The notes below the pieces were generated by a model. That model ran no database searches. It worked only from the letters and a program-made list of their open reading frames with translations, and was not told the origin of the DNA. A program made the translations under genes and the position numbers. Positions 35,004 to 43,874 of a stretch of 64,000 nucleotides of DNA are shown one piece after another. Location of the stretch: positions 62,001-126,000 of the forward strand of contig JAQQAL010000008.1 of NCBI GenBank assembly GCA_028532855.1. Reading direction: 5' to 3'. This stretch comes from Candidatus Thalassospirochaeta sargassi. Its GTDB lineage: Bacteria > Spirochaetota > Spirochaetia > UBA9216. The first letter of the stretch is position 1. Each line of letters begins with the position of its first letter.

Positions 35004-37046
35004 GTGCAGAGAACAACCGCATTGCTTTTACTTTTATTATTGATTTTCTCAACTGCAGTATTTGCAGATAATACCCGTTTTATAGTAAACAGTGGACATA
35101 CTGATTCCGTATCCTCCCTCAACTATCTGGAAAACCGGGACCTGTTAATATCTGGGAGTTATGACGGCACCGTAAAATTATGGGACCGCTTCACCGGAAA
35201 GATCAAATATCAGCTTCAGATCTCTCATATGCCGGTTAGAAAGATAGCAGCCAGTCCTGATAGTCCTGTCATCGCAACAGTTGTCAGCGACGGACTGGGT
35301 TCCGTCAATCTTAACGTGTGGAACTGGGAAACAGGAGAAATGGTTTTCCGGCACAGGCTTGCCGAAACCCCTCTCTTTGTAAAGTTTTCACCACAGGGCA
35401 ACTTTCTCGTATATGGTAAAACCGACTGGAACAGTCTGATCTTCCTCGATGCGGAAACAGGTAAAAACCTAAATCTTCTGCCTGAAGGTTTCGGAATAGT
35501 ATCGTCAGCATTCATCTCAGACAGTGAAAAAACCCTGCTCACATATAATAATTCCGGATCAATACAGTACTGGGATCTTTTAAACGGTAACCGGAAAACC
35601 AGGATAAACACGATTCCCAACCTCGAAGGAATATCATTTTCATCCAACGGCCGTTATATGACGGGCTATACAGGAAGAGAACTACTGCTTGTTGATCTCC
35701 TCGATGGCTCAAAAATAGACTCAATTTCGACTGAAACCCTATCCGGTTCGTTTATAGATCAGAGCAGCGACAAACTCATCTGGGTTACAAAAGAATCAAG
35801 AGATATAATGATTCACACTGCTTCAATATCAAGCAGCGGCATCAGTATTCCGGAGGAGACAAGAGTACGAAGATTTAATTCACCTACAGTAGTTCTTGCT
35901 GCCGCAGGAACCGTCTATACAGCCTACAATTCAGGTGCAATCTATTCAAAATCAGAATTTTCAGAAGAAAACAGGCTGTTTGCAGAAAACAACCTGCTTG
36001 AAATTAATGATTTCGCTATAAACGAAACTTCACTTGCGATAACAGCACCGGGAAAACTACTCTCGATTTCATCTGATTTTTTCACTGATAGAACGGGGAA
36101 GGTCCTGGATCATAAGGCAGCGTCGACGGTAGAAGATACGGATGAGGACAGCAGATTCGGAGTCAGCGCCGGCAGCGACAGCGACTTTCTTATCTGGGAA
36201 TCCGATAGTAAGTCAGGCGGCTCAATCAGAATATTCGACAGCCTAACCGGAAGAATGACCCCGCTCGCCGAAATTACAGCACCTCTTATATCGGCCGATT
36301 ACAACAACGGCAAACTTCTGACGCTGGATAAAAACGGCGAATGCAGGATTATAGACTACCTTACAGGCGAAGATGATTTCCGCTACACATCATACGGCCT
36401 GCGTACAATAGATTTTATAGACGGCACAAATATAATTGCCGGACGCAACAGCTCTTCAACTATGCAGACACCGCTGATGCACATCAACACACGCACTGGC
36501 GAAACTGTTCCCATTGAAGACAATAACCTTCTTGTGTTTGATCTTGAATACGATGAGCTTACCCGCAGCCTTTACACACTCGGATTTGAAGAACGCAACG
36601 GGATAATGCGAACGGTACTGAAACAACACACCGGCCGAAGCCATGACAGGGCTGAAACAGTTCTCGCATTTCCGGGTGAAAATATTGAATCATCTTTTAC
36701 CTCTGATATAAACAGCTCAAAGATCTTTACATCTCTTGGATACGGAGGAATAAAGATGATGTACTGGGGCGGATTCACATCTCTTGAAAAGACTTTCAGT
36801 ATTCCCCGAACTCTTAAACTTCGCGGCAATCTGCTTGCCTCTCTGAACAAGGACTCATCTTTTACGATCTTCAACCCGTCCAACGGGGCCAAGGTAATGG
36901 ATCTGTTCATATTCAGCGATCTTAGCTGGGCGGCCCTGCTTGAAGGCGATGTTTTCTATGCATCACCCGGTGCTGAAAAATATGTCAATATCTATGACGG
37001 CAACACAGAAAAGGAACTTAGAAAATCTGATTACATATTAAAGTGA
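35004..37046 (+). CDS. Exported WD40-repeat protein
   Basis: A 680-residue protein with a signal peptide (VQRTTALLLLLLLIFSTAVF, cleavage near FADN). The start is GTG 35004, preceded by GGAGG at 6 nt. WD40 repeats are clear at the N terminus: GHTDSVSSLNYLENRDLLIS followed by GSYDGTVKLWDRFTGK, and VNLNVWNWETGE; later repeats are degenerate but strand-rich. Two beta-propellers would fit the length. It is probably a periplasmic scaffold; no enzyme motif was seen. It ends the operon that began with rpsB. Confidence 0.8.
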   Translation: MQRTTALLLLLLLIFSTAVFADNTRFIVNSGHTDSVSSLNYLENRDLLISGSYDGTVKLWDRFTGKIKYQLQISHMPVRKIAASPDSPVIATVVSDGLGSVNLNVWNWETGEMVFRHRLAETPLFVKFSPQGNFLVYGKTDWNSLIFLDAETGKNLNLLPEGFGIVSSAFISDSEKTLLTYNNSGSIQYWDLLNGNRKTRINTIPNLEGISFSSNGRYMTGYTGRELLLVDLLDGSKIDSISTETLSGSFIDQSSDKLIWVTKESRDIMIHTASISSSGISIPEETRVRRFNSPTVVLAAAGTVYTAYNSGAIYSKSEFSEENRLFAENNLLEINDFAINETSLAITAPGKLLSISSDFFTDRTGKVLDHKAASTVEDTDEDSRFGVSAGSDSDFLIWESDSKSGGSIRIFDSLTGRMTPLAEITAPLISADYNNGKLLTLDKNGECRIIDYLTGEDDFRYTSYGLRTIDFIDGTNIIAGRNSSSTMQTPLMHINTRTGETVPIEDNNLLVFDLEYDELTRSLYTLGFEERNGIMRTVLKQHTGRSHDRAETVLAFPGENIESSFTSDINSSKIFTSLGYGGIKMMYWGGFTSLEKTFSIPRTLKLRGNLLASLNKDSSFTIFNPSNGAKVMDLFIFSDLSWAALLEGDVFYASPGAEKYVNIYDGNTEKELRKSDYILK

Positions 37047-37072
37047 ACAGATTAATAATTCTTTTCTGGATA

Positions 37073-37102
37073 TTGATATAGTAGACAAACACTTTATAGA
37101 AT
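37073..37102 (+). promoter_or_regulatory. Promoter of the LVIVD pseudogene
   Basis: TTGATA (37073-37078), 18-bp spacer, TAGAAT (37097-37102), 50 nt before ATG 37152, which still has GGAGG upstream. Confidence 0.5.
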
Positions 37103-37151
37103 TCTGAGCAAATTCGTGGTAGACTCATAATCAAACGGAGGACCGTTGATT

Positions 37152-37479
37152 ATGAAAAGTAAACCAATATTCCTACTCATCTTATTTTCTATTGCAAGTG
37201 CAGTATGTATATATTCACAGAACACTGACGAGATTAATCTCAATGTTAAATACAAATTATGCTGAAGGAATTCTATTCAGGGGTACTCAGCTTTACCTTG
37301 CTGAAGGTTATAAGGGGCTGTCTGTATTCGATATCAGCACCCCTCAAAATCCTGTTCAACTCAGCACCTGCGATACACTCTATGCCTCAGATATTGCAAT
37401 ACAGGATGATTACGCTTTTATTACCGACGGGACCGGACTTAATACTGTAAAGATATTTATTCCTGACTGGCTGAAATAA
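37152..37479 (+). pseudogene. Frameshifted remnant of an exported LVIVD-repeat protein
   Basis: The frame starts with a good GGAGG and encodes a signal peptide (MKSKPIFLLILFSIASAVCI) and 17 further residues before TGA. Coding sense then continues in another frame from about 37250: AEGILFRGTQLYLAEGYKGL, then SVFDISTPQNPVQLSTC and DDYAFITDG, which are LVIVD beta-propeller repeats. Family members normally have several repeats; barely two are left. A frameshift near 37240-37260 and loss of the 3' part would explain this. Confidence 0.65.
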
Positions 37480-37518
37480 AAAACCGCCCGTAAAAAGTGG
37501 GAACCACAAAACGGACGG
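37475..37518 (-). terminator. Terminator of the FecR/TPR gene
   Basis: On the minus strand: CCGTCCGT and ACGGGCGG form an 8-bp stem with one G-U pair, an inner GTGG/CCAC stem lies in the loop, and TTTTTTATTT follows. It lies 22 nt after the stop. Confidence 0.7.
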
Positions 37519-37540
37519 CTATGATTTGTTTAATCAGAAT

Positions 37541-38437
37541 TTAAAGATTCCCTCTATAACCCTTAGCGGCCTTCCCTGTTTCAGAGTTCGCATCAAGCGA
37601 TACGCATTTACTCAAAGCTGTTCTCGCCGCTGCTGTATCACCGTTATTATTAGCGGCAATTGCCATCAGAAAATATACCTCCTGAAGCTTGGCAGGCATG
37701 AGTCTTCCGGCTGCAGTGTCATATCCCTCCAGAAAACCCTGTGCTTCAGCATACGCATAGCTTTCAACAAGCAACTGCCCTTTCAGCAGATAAAAATCAG
37801 TATAGAATTCAGAATCTTCATCAATTTCCACCATGTCAAGATTCATCAGTGCATCAGAATAGTCGCCCTGCACCGCGGATGAAAGACCGAGAAAATAAAG
37901 TGCCTCGCTTTCTTCATATTCGTCAGCAGAGAAATCATAGGCTTCCATAAAGAGATCGTAGGCATCATCAAGCTCGCCCGCGTCCAGAGCAGCCCTGCCG
38001 TCTGCAATCAAATCCGCAGTCTCACTACTCATCCAGTCGATAGTGACGGTTTCAGCCTCGGCTGCGCGAACCCCACCGACAGTGGACTGTGTCTTTGTTG
38101 AATCTTCTTTCAATAGTGTTCTGAACTTTCCGGAAAAAAGTGAAGTTGAACCGGAGCTTGCAACCTCACGCTTTGAGTTTACAAGTTTTCCAAGTTCATA
38201 TACACCGGGTCTTGAAAGTTTGATTATCTCGGAACCATATGAAAGTTCCGCATAAGAGTCGTTATCAAGCTTCACAACAGCATCTGGAGGCAGCATATCG
38301 CCTATATAGACCTCATACCAGCTGCCGTCTTCTTTGACGTCGAGGTAACCGTCTACATAATCAGCTGAAAAATCCATTGAAAATACAGCGCCAGCTGCTA
38401 AAACGGTTAGAATAAGTAAAAAAGCCAATTTTTTCAT
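37541..38437 (-). CDS. Exported FecR-like / TPR protein
   Basis: A 298-residue protein with signal peptide MKKLAFLLILTVLAAGAVFS. The first domain (30-110) has the look of a FecR domain: EDGSWYEVYIGDMLPPDAVV, then LDNDSYAELSYGSEIIKLSRPG. The second half is TPR-like helices (ALDAGELDDAYDLFMEAYDF; ALYFLGLSSAVQGDYSDALM). Such proteins act as periplasmic assembly scaffolds. AGAAGG precedes the ATG. The insertion sequence lies just upstream of its promoter. Confidence 0.75.
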   Translation of the reverse strand: MKKLAFLLILTVLAAGAVFSMDFSADYVDGYLDVKEDGSWYEVYIGDMLPPDAVVKLDNDSYAELSYGSEIIKLSRPGVYELGKLVNSKREVASSGSTSLFSGKFRTLLKEDSTKTQSTVGGVRAAEAETVTIDWMSSETADLIADGRAALDAGELDDAYDLFMEAYDFSADEYEESEALYFLGLSSAVQGDYSDALMNLDMVEIDEDSEFYTDFYLLKGQLLVESYAYAEAQGFLEGYDTAAGRLMPAKLQEVYFLMAIAANNNGDTAAARTALSKCVSLDANSETGKAAKGYRGNL

Positions 38438-38471
38438 TTTATACCTTCTGTAATGAGGATTATCATTAACT

Positions 38472-38500
38472 ATAGTATCACAAATCAGCTTACATCACAA
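38472..38500 (-). promoter_or_regulatory. Promoter of the FecR/TPR gene
   Basis: Minus strand: TTGTGA (38500-38495), 17-bp spacer, TACTAT (38477-38472) with a TG one base before it (extended -10). Its -35 box begins 3 bp from the target duplication of the insertion sequence. Confidence 0.6.
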
Positions 38501-38503
38501 TTA

Positions 38504-38519
38504 ATGAGCAGGATTAACC
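38504..38519. repeat. Target site duplication, left copy
   Basis: ATGAGCAGGATTAACC, identical to 39723-39738. Read on the minus strand this copy keeps the original last codons of comFB and its natural TAA stop at 38503-38501. Confidence 0.85.
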
Positions 38520-38553
38520 TGATCAGAGAAGAAACATGGTTCCCCCCTGTTGC
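38520..38553. repeat. Left inverted repeat of the insertion sequence
   Basis: Begins TGATCAGAGAAGAAACATGG and ends in GTTCCCCCCTGTTGC. It pairs with 39690-39722; the inner 15 bp are identical and the outer part is about two-thirds identical. Confidence 0.8.
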
Positions 38554-38614
38554 CCAAGATCAACGAAATCGGGCAGCATAGGGTTACACAAAAAACCAAC
38601 CCAAGGAAGGAACC

Positions 38615-39679
38615 ATGTATACATACTACCAACTTATCAAAAACAGTAAAGACCCTGTACCGCATAGAGCAGAATTAGTGAAATATGCCATCAAGCATGG
38701 AAACAAGCCTGCAGCACGAAAGTTTCAAACTAGCGCAAAAACAGTTCGTAAATGGCGCAAGCGATATGAAGACGGCAAACGGCCTGCATTACGAGATAAA
38801 TCAAGACGTCCTCATCATTCTCCAAATGAAATTATGCCATTTTGGCGATTCAAGATACTTAATATCTGTGAAACAGCAAAAAAAAGAAGAAAGCGAATAA
38901 ACGCGGTACTTATCAAACGTAAACATGATATTCCGTATTCAACCAAAACCATTTTGAAAATAATGCATGAATCAGGCTTTCTTCCCCAGAAACGGCGGAA
39001 ATATCAGAGGAAACGCGACCTTAGAGAACTCAAAAAGATGCTAAAACCGTTTGAGAGAATACAGGTAGATATAAAGTATCTTGATGATATTCCAGAGTTC
39101 TACACTGCGTATAGAGTTTTCAGACTTCCAAAATACCAAATTACAGCCAGATGTGTACGAACAGGAGCCTTATTTTATGCATATGCAGAACAAAAGACAT
39201 CTACCGCTACAACGATGTTTCTGTTGAGGCTTGGAGAACATCTACATAATCATGGAGTTGATTTGAAGGCGGTAAGAATCCAGACCGACAACGGAACTGA
39301 GTTCGCCTCAACCTGGAACAGTCTAAATAAATGTGTCTTCACAAAAGCTGTTGAGCAGGTTTGGAAGTCTGAACATAATACAATTCCGCCAGGGGCTAAA
39401 ACATGGCAGAGCGATGTTGAGACATCTCACAGGTTGATTGAGGACGAGTTTTATGCTTTTGAAGAGTTTCCAACACGCTTTCAATTCTTCCGAAAAGCAG
39501 CTAAATATCAGCGCTGGTTTAATTGTGAACGAAACAATTCATACAAGCAAGGTACACCACTAAAGATTATGCAGCAGGCACAGGTAGAATATGATTCAGG
39601 TATAATGATTTTGAAACCTATACGAATTGACACTATGTATAAAAAATACAAAGATGTATTTAAGACCCTTGCTGCCTGA
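38615..39679 (+). CDS. DDE transposase of the insertion sequence
   Basis: A 354-residue integrase-fold transposase. An N-terminal helix-turn-helix (PAARKFQTSAKTVRKWRKRY, residues 32-51) is followed by a linker region and the rve core. The catalytic triad fits QVDIKYL (first Asp), IQTDNGTEF (second Asp) and SHRLIEDEFY (Glu). It would cut and rejoin the element ends. GGAAGGAA precedes the ATG. The frame is intact, so the element may be active. Codon use is more A-rich than in neighbouring genes, as expected of acquired DNA. Confidence 0.9.
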   Translation: MYTYYQLIKNSKDPVPHRAELVKYAIKHGNKPAARKFQTSAKTVRKWRKRYEDGKRPALRDKSRRPHHSPNEIMPFWRFKILNICETAKKRRKRINAVLIKRKHDIPYSTKTILKIMHESGFLPQKRRKYQRKRDLRELKKMLKPFERIQVDIKYLDDIPEFYTAYRVFRLPKYQITARCVRTGALFYAYAEQKTSTATTMFLLRLGEHLHNHGVDLKAVRIQTDNGTEFASTWNSLNKCVFTKAVEQVWKSEHNTIPPGAKTWQSDVETSHRLIEDEFYAFEEFPTRFQFFRKAAKYQRWFNCERNNSYKQGTPLKIMQQAQVEYDSGIMILKPIRIDTMYKKYKDVFKTLAA

Positions 39680-39689
39680 TTTCATCTTT

Positions 39690-39722
39690 GCAACAGGGGG
39701 GAACAATCACTTTTCAGATCCC
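39690..39722. repeat. Right inverted repeat of the insertion sequence
   Basis: On the minus strand it begins GGGATCTGAAAAGTGATT and continues GTTCCCCCCTGTTGC, matching the left end. Its outermost bases supply the present stop codon of comFB. Confidence 0.8.
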
Positions 39723-40013
39723 ATGAGCAGGATTAACCGATATTTTAACGATAGAGTCGTTTACTGCCTTTTTTACTTCTTCAGCATAGGCCGATTCATT
39801 GAGACTACCTGCATAAACTTTACCAAGAAGAGAAACACGATAAAACGGTTTAACAGAATTCAAGGCCAGAGCAGCCATATCCAGGACGCAGTCCTGACAC
39901 TTACAAATATCAGCAGCCCAATCTTCGGCAAGCTGACGTTCCAGCTCTTCGAAAACAAGACTTTCAGCTTCATTTTCCAGGAAATCAAGCTCATATTCTT
40001 CTCTGAAACCCAT
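39714..40013 (-). CDS. ComFB-family protein
   Basis: A 99-residue protein with the ComFB pattern: an N-terminal helix (AESLVFEELERQLAED), a cysteine pair in ICKCQDCVLDMAALALN and then VKPFYRVSLLGKVYAG. ComFB was named from the Bacillus competence operon, and related proteins in cyanobacteria have been reported as cyclic dinucleotide receptors. Its role here is unknown. AGGGAG precedes the ATG. The insertion sequence changed the C terminus only from NPAH to NPAHGI, so the protein should still work. Confidence 0.8.
   Translation of the reverse strand: MGFREEYELDFLENEAESLVFEELERQLAEDWAADICKCQDCVLDMAALALNSVKPFYRVSLLGKVYAGSLNESAYAEEVKKAVNDSIVKISVNPAHGI
39723..39738. repeat. Target site duplication, right copy
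   Basis: ATGAGCAGGATTAACC, identical to 38504-38519; here it encodes the VNPAH segment at the end of ComFB. Confidence 0.85.
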
Positions 40014-40024
40014 AGTACACTCCC

Positions 40025-41365
40025 TTAGTTGTAATCTTTTGATAATGATTCAAACCTAGTATATTGCGGAACAAAGACGAGATCAACCTTTCCTACCGGA
40101 CCGTTTCGCTGTTTCGCAACAATCAACTCAGTTTTTCGACCTGCGTCGTTTCCATCTTCATCAGAAGACATTCTTTCCCTGTGCAAAAACATAACAACAT
40201 CAGCATCCTGTTCAATTGAACCTGATTCACGAAGGTCAGACAGCTTGGGCGGTTCACCTTCAGCCTGCCGGCCTACCTGAGAAAGACAGACAACCGGTAT
40301 TTCCAACTCTCGCGCAAGCGCCTTCAAAGAGCGGGAGATTTCTCCAATTTGTTCATGTCTCGGTGTTCTACCTTTATTTTCAGGTTCAATAAGACCGATA
40401 TAGTCTATAAAGATGATCTTTACGTCCTCATGAGCTTTTAGTCTCCGTGCGGTGGATCTAATCTGCAGAAGTTTCATATTTGGGGTATCGTCGATATATA
40501 ACGGCGATTCATAAATTCGCGATGCAGCCTCAGTCAATTTTGAGAAGTCCGACATCTTGAACATTCCTGATCGAAGGGCACTTGAGTTTATTCTCGCTTC
40601 AGATGCGACAAGACGCTGCATCAACGCCATGTCCGACATTTCAAGTGAAAAGAAACCGGCACTGATTTTCTGGTGGATACTGATGTTTGCTGCCATTGTC
40701 AGTGCAAGCGCAGTTTTACCAATAGATGGTCTTGCCCCGATTATTATAAACTCCGAATTCTGAAAACCGCTTGTCATCTGATCAAGTTCAGTAAAGCCCG
40801 AGGGTACACCAGTGTAGGCATCTTTGGTATGATAAAGCTTTTCTATAGCTTCAATGGTTTTTGAGACTACCTCACCGGCGTTTTTGTAGTCAGAGGTATT
40901 AGTATCCGTCGTAATTTCGAAGATTCGTTTTTCCGACTCCTCGATAATCTCGTTTCCTTCCCGGGTATCATCATGGGCATCAGCAATCATCTGACTTGCC
41001 GTCATAATAAGTCTTCGTCTTACGCTTGAATCTTTTACAATTTTTGCGTAGTACTCAACATTTGCACTTGTAGGTACAAAATCGGAAAGGGTTGATATGT
41101 ATGCCGCACCGCCGCAGGCTTCAAGATCACCCTTGTCTCGAAGTTTTTCAGCCAGGGTGATAAGGTCTACAGGCTGGGATTGATTGGAAAGATCAGTTAT
41201 AGCCTGGAAGATTTTCTTGTGGGCAGTACGGTAAAAATCGTCAGCCCTCAAAAAATTGAGGACTGTATCGATTGCGTCCTGATCTAGAAGCACCGCCCCG
41301 AGGGAAGCCTTTTCAGCATCATCATTATGGGGCGGAACCTTATCTTTCAGAACTTCTGGCGTCAT
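40025..41365 (-). CDS. dnaB: Replicative DNA helicase DnaB
   Basis: A 446-residue hexameric replicative helicase. The N-terminal domain starts with PPHNDDAEKASLGAVLLDQD; the RecA-like domain has Walker A GARPSIGKTALA, the FFSLEM motif, IIFIDYIGL (Walker B), and ESGSIEQDADVVMFLHRE near the end. It lies at the end of the rpsF-ssb-rpsR-DUF2232-rplI operon and overlaps the rplI stop by one base (TAATG). Confidence 0.97.
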   Translation of the reverse strand: MTPEVLKDKVPPHNDDAEKASLGAVLLDQDAIDTVLNFLRADDFYRTAHKKIFQAITDLSNQSQPVDLITLAEKLRDKGDLEACGGAAYISTLSDFVPTSANVEYYAKIVKDSSVRRRLIMTASQMIADAHDDTREGNEIIEESEKRIFEITTDTNTSDYKNAGEVVSKTIEAIEKLYHTKDAYTGVPSGFTELDQMTSGFQNSEFIIIGARPSIGKTALALTMAANISIHQKISAGFFSLEMSDMALMQRLVASEARINSSALRSGMFKMSDFSKLTEAASRIYESPLYIDDTPNMKLLQIRSTARRLKAHEDVKIIFIDYIGLIEPENKGRTPRHEQIGEISRSLKALARELEIPVVCLSQVGRQAEGEPPKLSDLRESGSIEQDADVVMFLHRERMSSDEDGNDAGRKTELIVAKQRNGPVGKVDLVFVPQYTRFESLSKDYN

Positions 41366-42030
41366 TATTCTTTTTCAGAATCCCCGTCTTCTGCATCAGC
41401 TTCCTCGACTACAGTCTCTTCTTCTGCAGCCTCTTCTTCAGCTTCTACTTCTTCCTCTACTTCAATATACTCTTCACCATCTTCATCATCTGCATATGCG
41501 TCTTCGCCGGCGCCAACAGCTTTTTCCTCACTCTTGGTCTTTGCAGCTTCAAGCTTCTTGGCTAATGCAGCTTCGGCCTTACCGTCCGTAGATGCAACTA
41601 ATAATTCAATTTTTGCAACCTCACCGCTGTAAAGCTTGATGAGAACAGTATATTTACCGATGTTTTTAATTGAAGTTGTGGGAACATCAATTTTCTTTCT
41701 TTCGATTTCGACGCCCTCTTTTTCAAGAGCTTCCGCAACAACTGCGTTATTAACCGACCCGAACAGCTTACCTGTTTCACCGGCAGGCATTTTAACGGTC
41801 AGAGAAAGTCCTTCAAGTTTCTGCTTGAGACTCTGTGCCGCCGCACGTTTCTCTTCTTTTCTCTTTTCAATTGCAGCCTTTCGGCTTTTGAAAACAGCCT
41901 GGGTCTGTTTATTGTAAACAACAGCCAGTCCCTGGGGAAGAAGGTAGTTTCTTGCGTAACCGTTGGCTACTTCGCGAACGTCCCCTTCTTCTCCGAGATT
42001 ATATACATCTTCGTTAAGTATAATCTTCAC
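41365..42030 (-). CDS. rplI: 50S ribosomal protein bL9 with acidic C-terminal extension
   Basis: A 221-residue protein; usual L9 has about 150. The start MKIILNEDVYNLGEEGDVRE and VANGYARNYLLPQGLAV are the conserved RNA-binding part, joined by the long helix to a C-terminal domain ending near residue 150. The last 60-70 residues consist mostly of Glu, Ala, Asp and Val. The neighbour genes confirm identity. The tail would be strongly negative and disordered. Confidence 0.95.
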   Translation of the reverse strand: MKIILNEDVYNLGEEGDVREVANGYARNYLLPQGLAVVYNKQTQAVFKSRKAAIEKRKEEKRAAAQSLKQKLEGLSLTVKMPAGETGKLFGSVNNAVVAEALEKEGVEIERKKIDVPTTSIKNIGKYTVLIKLYSGEVAKIELLVASTDGKAEAALAKKLEAAKTKSEEKAVGAGEDAYADDEDGEEYIEVEEEVEAEEEAAEEETVVEEADAEDGDSEKE

Positions 42031-42032
42031 GA

Positions 42033-43025
42033 CTAAGTACTCCTTATAGGTTTTCGTAAATTTATCCAGGTTTCGGAAATACCCAAAACCGGGAGTCCTA
42101 TTATCACAATATAATTTACTCCAGGCATCATCAGAATTATTACCAGTATCATCTCAACCAGCACTCTTAGACCGTGCGGTGTATTGAATTTACCGAAGAG
42201 GCTTCGAATTATTCCGAGGCCCTGAAGACCGTAAATAAACATCAGTATCAGACCTGCGTTCCATATGAACGGTGATGCATAACTTAAATCAACAAGCTCG
42301 AAAATCTCAACCAGCATACCTCCAGCTGCAAGCAACATCGGCCATAATGCCGATAAAGGCACCCTGAACTCAGTAAGCGGTAAAACCTTCGTTTTCTGCA
42401 ACCTGAACATAATCATTTCGGATGCTCTCGCGCCAATCAGCAGAATCAGAAAAAGCATAGCAGCGGCTGATCTCATGTAAAAGCTTCGCATGTAGCCTAG
42501 AATACCTTCTTCACCGAGATATGTTTTCATAACCTCGCTTTCAAAAGTTTCAGAACCCTCACCAAGGAAGACTCCTGCAATTGCAGTTATCTGACTGCCG
42601 ACTGCTTCGATGAACACCTCGTTTCGCATAAGAAGCATGAATACCGGTACAAATACAAGTACTGCCGCCCCTGTTGCGATAAACAGTCTATACAATCTTC
42701 TAAATCCTGAAATACCAGGAATTATATCAATGACAAAGAACATACCAAGCATTAATAAAACCGGGATAACCATCTCGATTAATACCAATGCGCCCCTTAA
42801 ATCGGTGTCAAGCACCGACCGGGTCTTCCATACTGTTAAAACCAGTAGAATAACAATTACGCTCCCGGCTCCAATCAGCAGATCTTTAGACCCTCTTCTG
42901 TAATACAGGGTATATAGCGGAACGGTAAAGAGAAGAACCAGAAAACCTATCTGACTGAATACGACAGAAAGAATAACGGCTGCTGAAAGCTCTCTTAACC
43001 TGCTGCTGCCCTGAAATTGAAGCAT
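42033..43025 (-). CDS. DUF2232-family membrane protein
   Basis: A 330-residue integral membrane protein with about eight hydrophobic helices. Its place between rpsR and rplI and its layout match the DUF2232 (YybS-like) family, which has this same position in many bacteria. The C-terminal region FGKFNTPHGLRVLVEMILVI is typical. The function is unknown. It ends 2 nt before rplI starts. Confidence 0.75.
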   Translation of the reverse strand: MLQFQGSSRLRELSAAVILSVVFSQIGFLVLLFTVPLYTLYYRRGSKDLLIGAGSVIVILLVLTVWKTRSVLDTDLRGALVLIEMVIPVLLMLGMFFVIDIIPGISGFRRLYRLFIATGAAVLVFVPVFMLLMRNEVFIEAVGSQITAIAGVFLGEGSETFESEVMKTYLGEEGILGYMRSFYMRSAAAMLFLILLIGARASEMIMFRLQKTKVLPLTEFRVPLSALWPMLLAAGGMLVEIFELVDLSYASPFIWNAGLILMFIYGLQGLGIIRSLFGKFNTPHGLRVLVEMILVIILMMPGVNYIVIIGLPVLGISETWINLRKPIRST

Positions 43026-43029
43026 ATTG

Positions 43030-43320
43030 CTATCTCTTCATGAACGGCAACAGCGCAATAACCCTTGCCCGCTTGATTTCTCTCGCAAGCTGTCTCTGGT
43101 GCTTGGCACATGTACCGGTAATTCTTCTCGGAAGAATTTTTCCGCTTTCCGTTACGAATCTTCTTAGTACTTCAGGGTTCTTGTAATCCATCACAACCTT
43201 CTGAGTACAGAATCTGCAAACCTTCTTCCTAAAGAAGGATTTGTTTCTGGGGCCGCGGTTGTAGCCGCCCTTGTCGTCACCGCCCCTGTCTTCGGGACCT
43301 TTCTTTATTTCATCACTCAT
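43030..43320 (-). CDS. rpsR: 30S ribosomal protein bS18
   Basis: A 96-residue protein with the S18 core: [40 protein letters not shown] and [12 protein letters not shown]. The first 30 residues are a charged Gly-rich extension. It binds S6 on the small subunit platform; rpsF is two genes upstream in the operon. Confidence 0.96.
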   Translation of the reverse strand: MSDEIKKGPEDRGGDDKGGYNRGPRNKSFFRKKVCRFCTQKVVMDYKNPEVLRRFVTESGKILPRRITGTCAKHQRQLAREIKRARVIALLPFMKR

Positions 43321-43335
43321 GTGTAAAATCTCCTG

Positions 43336-43851
43336 TTAGAATGGTATATCATCCTCAAAATCCGCGGAATAATTATTATCCGGCTGGAATCTCTCGCCGC
43401 CGCCCTGAGGCTGGTTGTTAAACCCGCCCTGAGGTGCACCGCCGTAGCCTCCACCCTGATTTTGATTCATTCCGCCCTGCTGATAACCGCCGCCCTGGGC
43501 TGAGCCCTGCATTCCGCCGCCTTGACCGCGGCCTCCTAACAACTGAATGTTGTTGGCGATGATTTTCACCTTGCTTCTCTTCTGTCCGTCCTGCTCCCAT
43601 CGATCCTGAGTCAGGGAACCCTCTACGGCTACCTGCTGACCCTTTGTAAGATACTGATTGAGAGATTCCGCCCGTTTTCCAAACAGCGCCAGATCAAAAA
43701 ATGACACTTCGTCTTCCCAGTTATCGCCGGACCTCTTTCTGCGGTTAACTGCTAAGGAAAAACTGCTCACTGCAAGACCTGAATTTGTGTATTTCAATTC
43801 AGCATCGCGTGTGAGCCGGCCAATTATTATAACGTAATTTACATCTTCCAT
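43336..43851 (-). CDS. ssb: Single-stranded DNA-binding protein
   Basis: A 171-residue SSB: an N-terminal OB fold (NYVIIIGRLTRDAELKYTNS; SFFDLALFGKRAE), a Gly/Gln-rich flexible linker (about 105-155), and the acidic tip DFEDDIPF that binds partner proteins. It lies between rpsF and rpsR, as in many bacteria. Confidence 0.96.
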   Translation of the reverse strand: MEDVNYVIIIGRLTRDAELKYTNSGLAVSSFSLAVNRRKRSGDNWEDEVSFFDLALFGKRAESLNQYLTKGQQVAVEGSLTQDRWEQDGQKRSKVKIIANNIQLLGGRGQGGGMQGSAQGGGYQQGGMNQNQGGGYGGAPQGGFNNQPQGGGERFQPDNNYSADFEDDIPF

Positions 43852-43874
43852 GTCGGCTCCTGTTTTAAGACTTA

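Larger units (their letters stand above)
38520..39722 (+). mobile_element. Insertion sequence, IS481-like, 1203 bp
   Basis: A complete single-gene element bounded by imperfect inverted repeats (38520-38553 and 39690-39722; shared core GTTCCCCCCTGTTGC) and flanked by a 16-bp direct repeat. It carries one DDE transposase gene. The repeats flank a site at the 3' end of the ComFB gene. An exact long target duplication indicates a fairly recent insertion. The IS481 assignment rests on element size, the type of transposase and the long duplication; the exact group needs a search. Confidence 0.85.
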
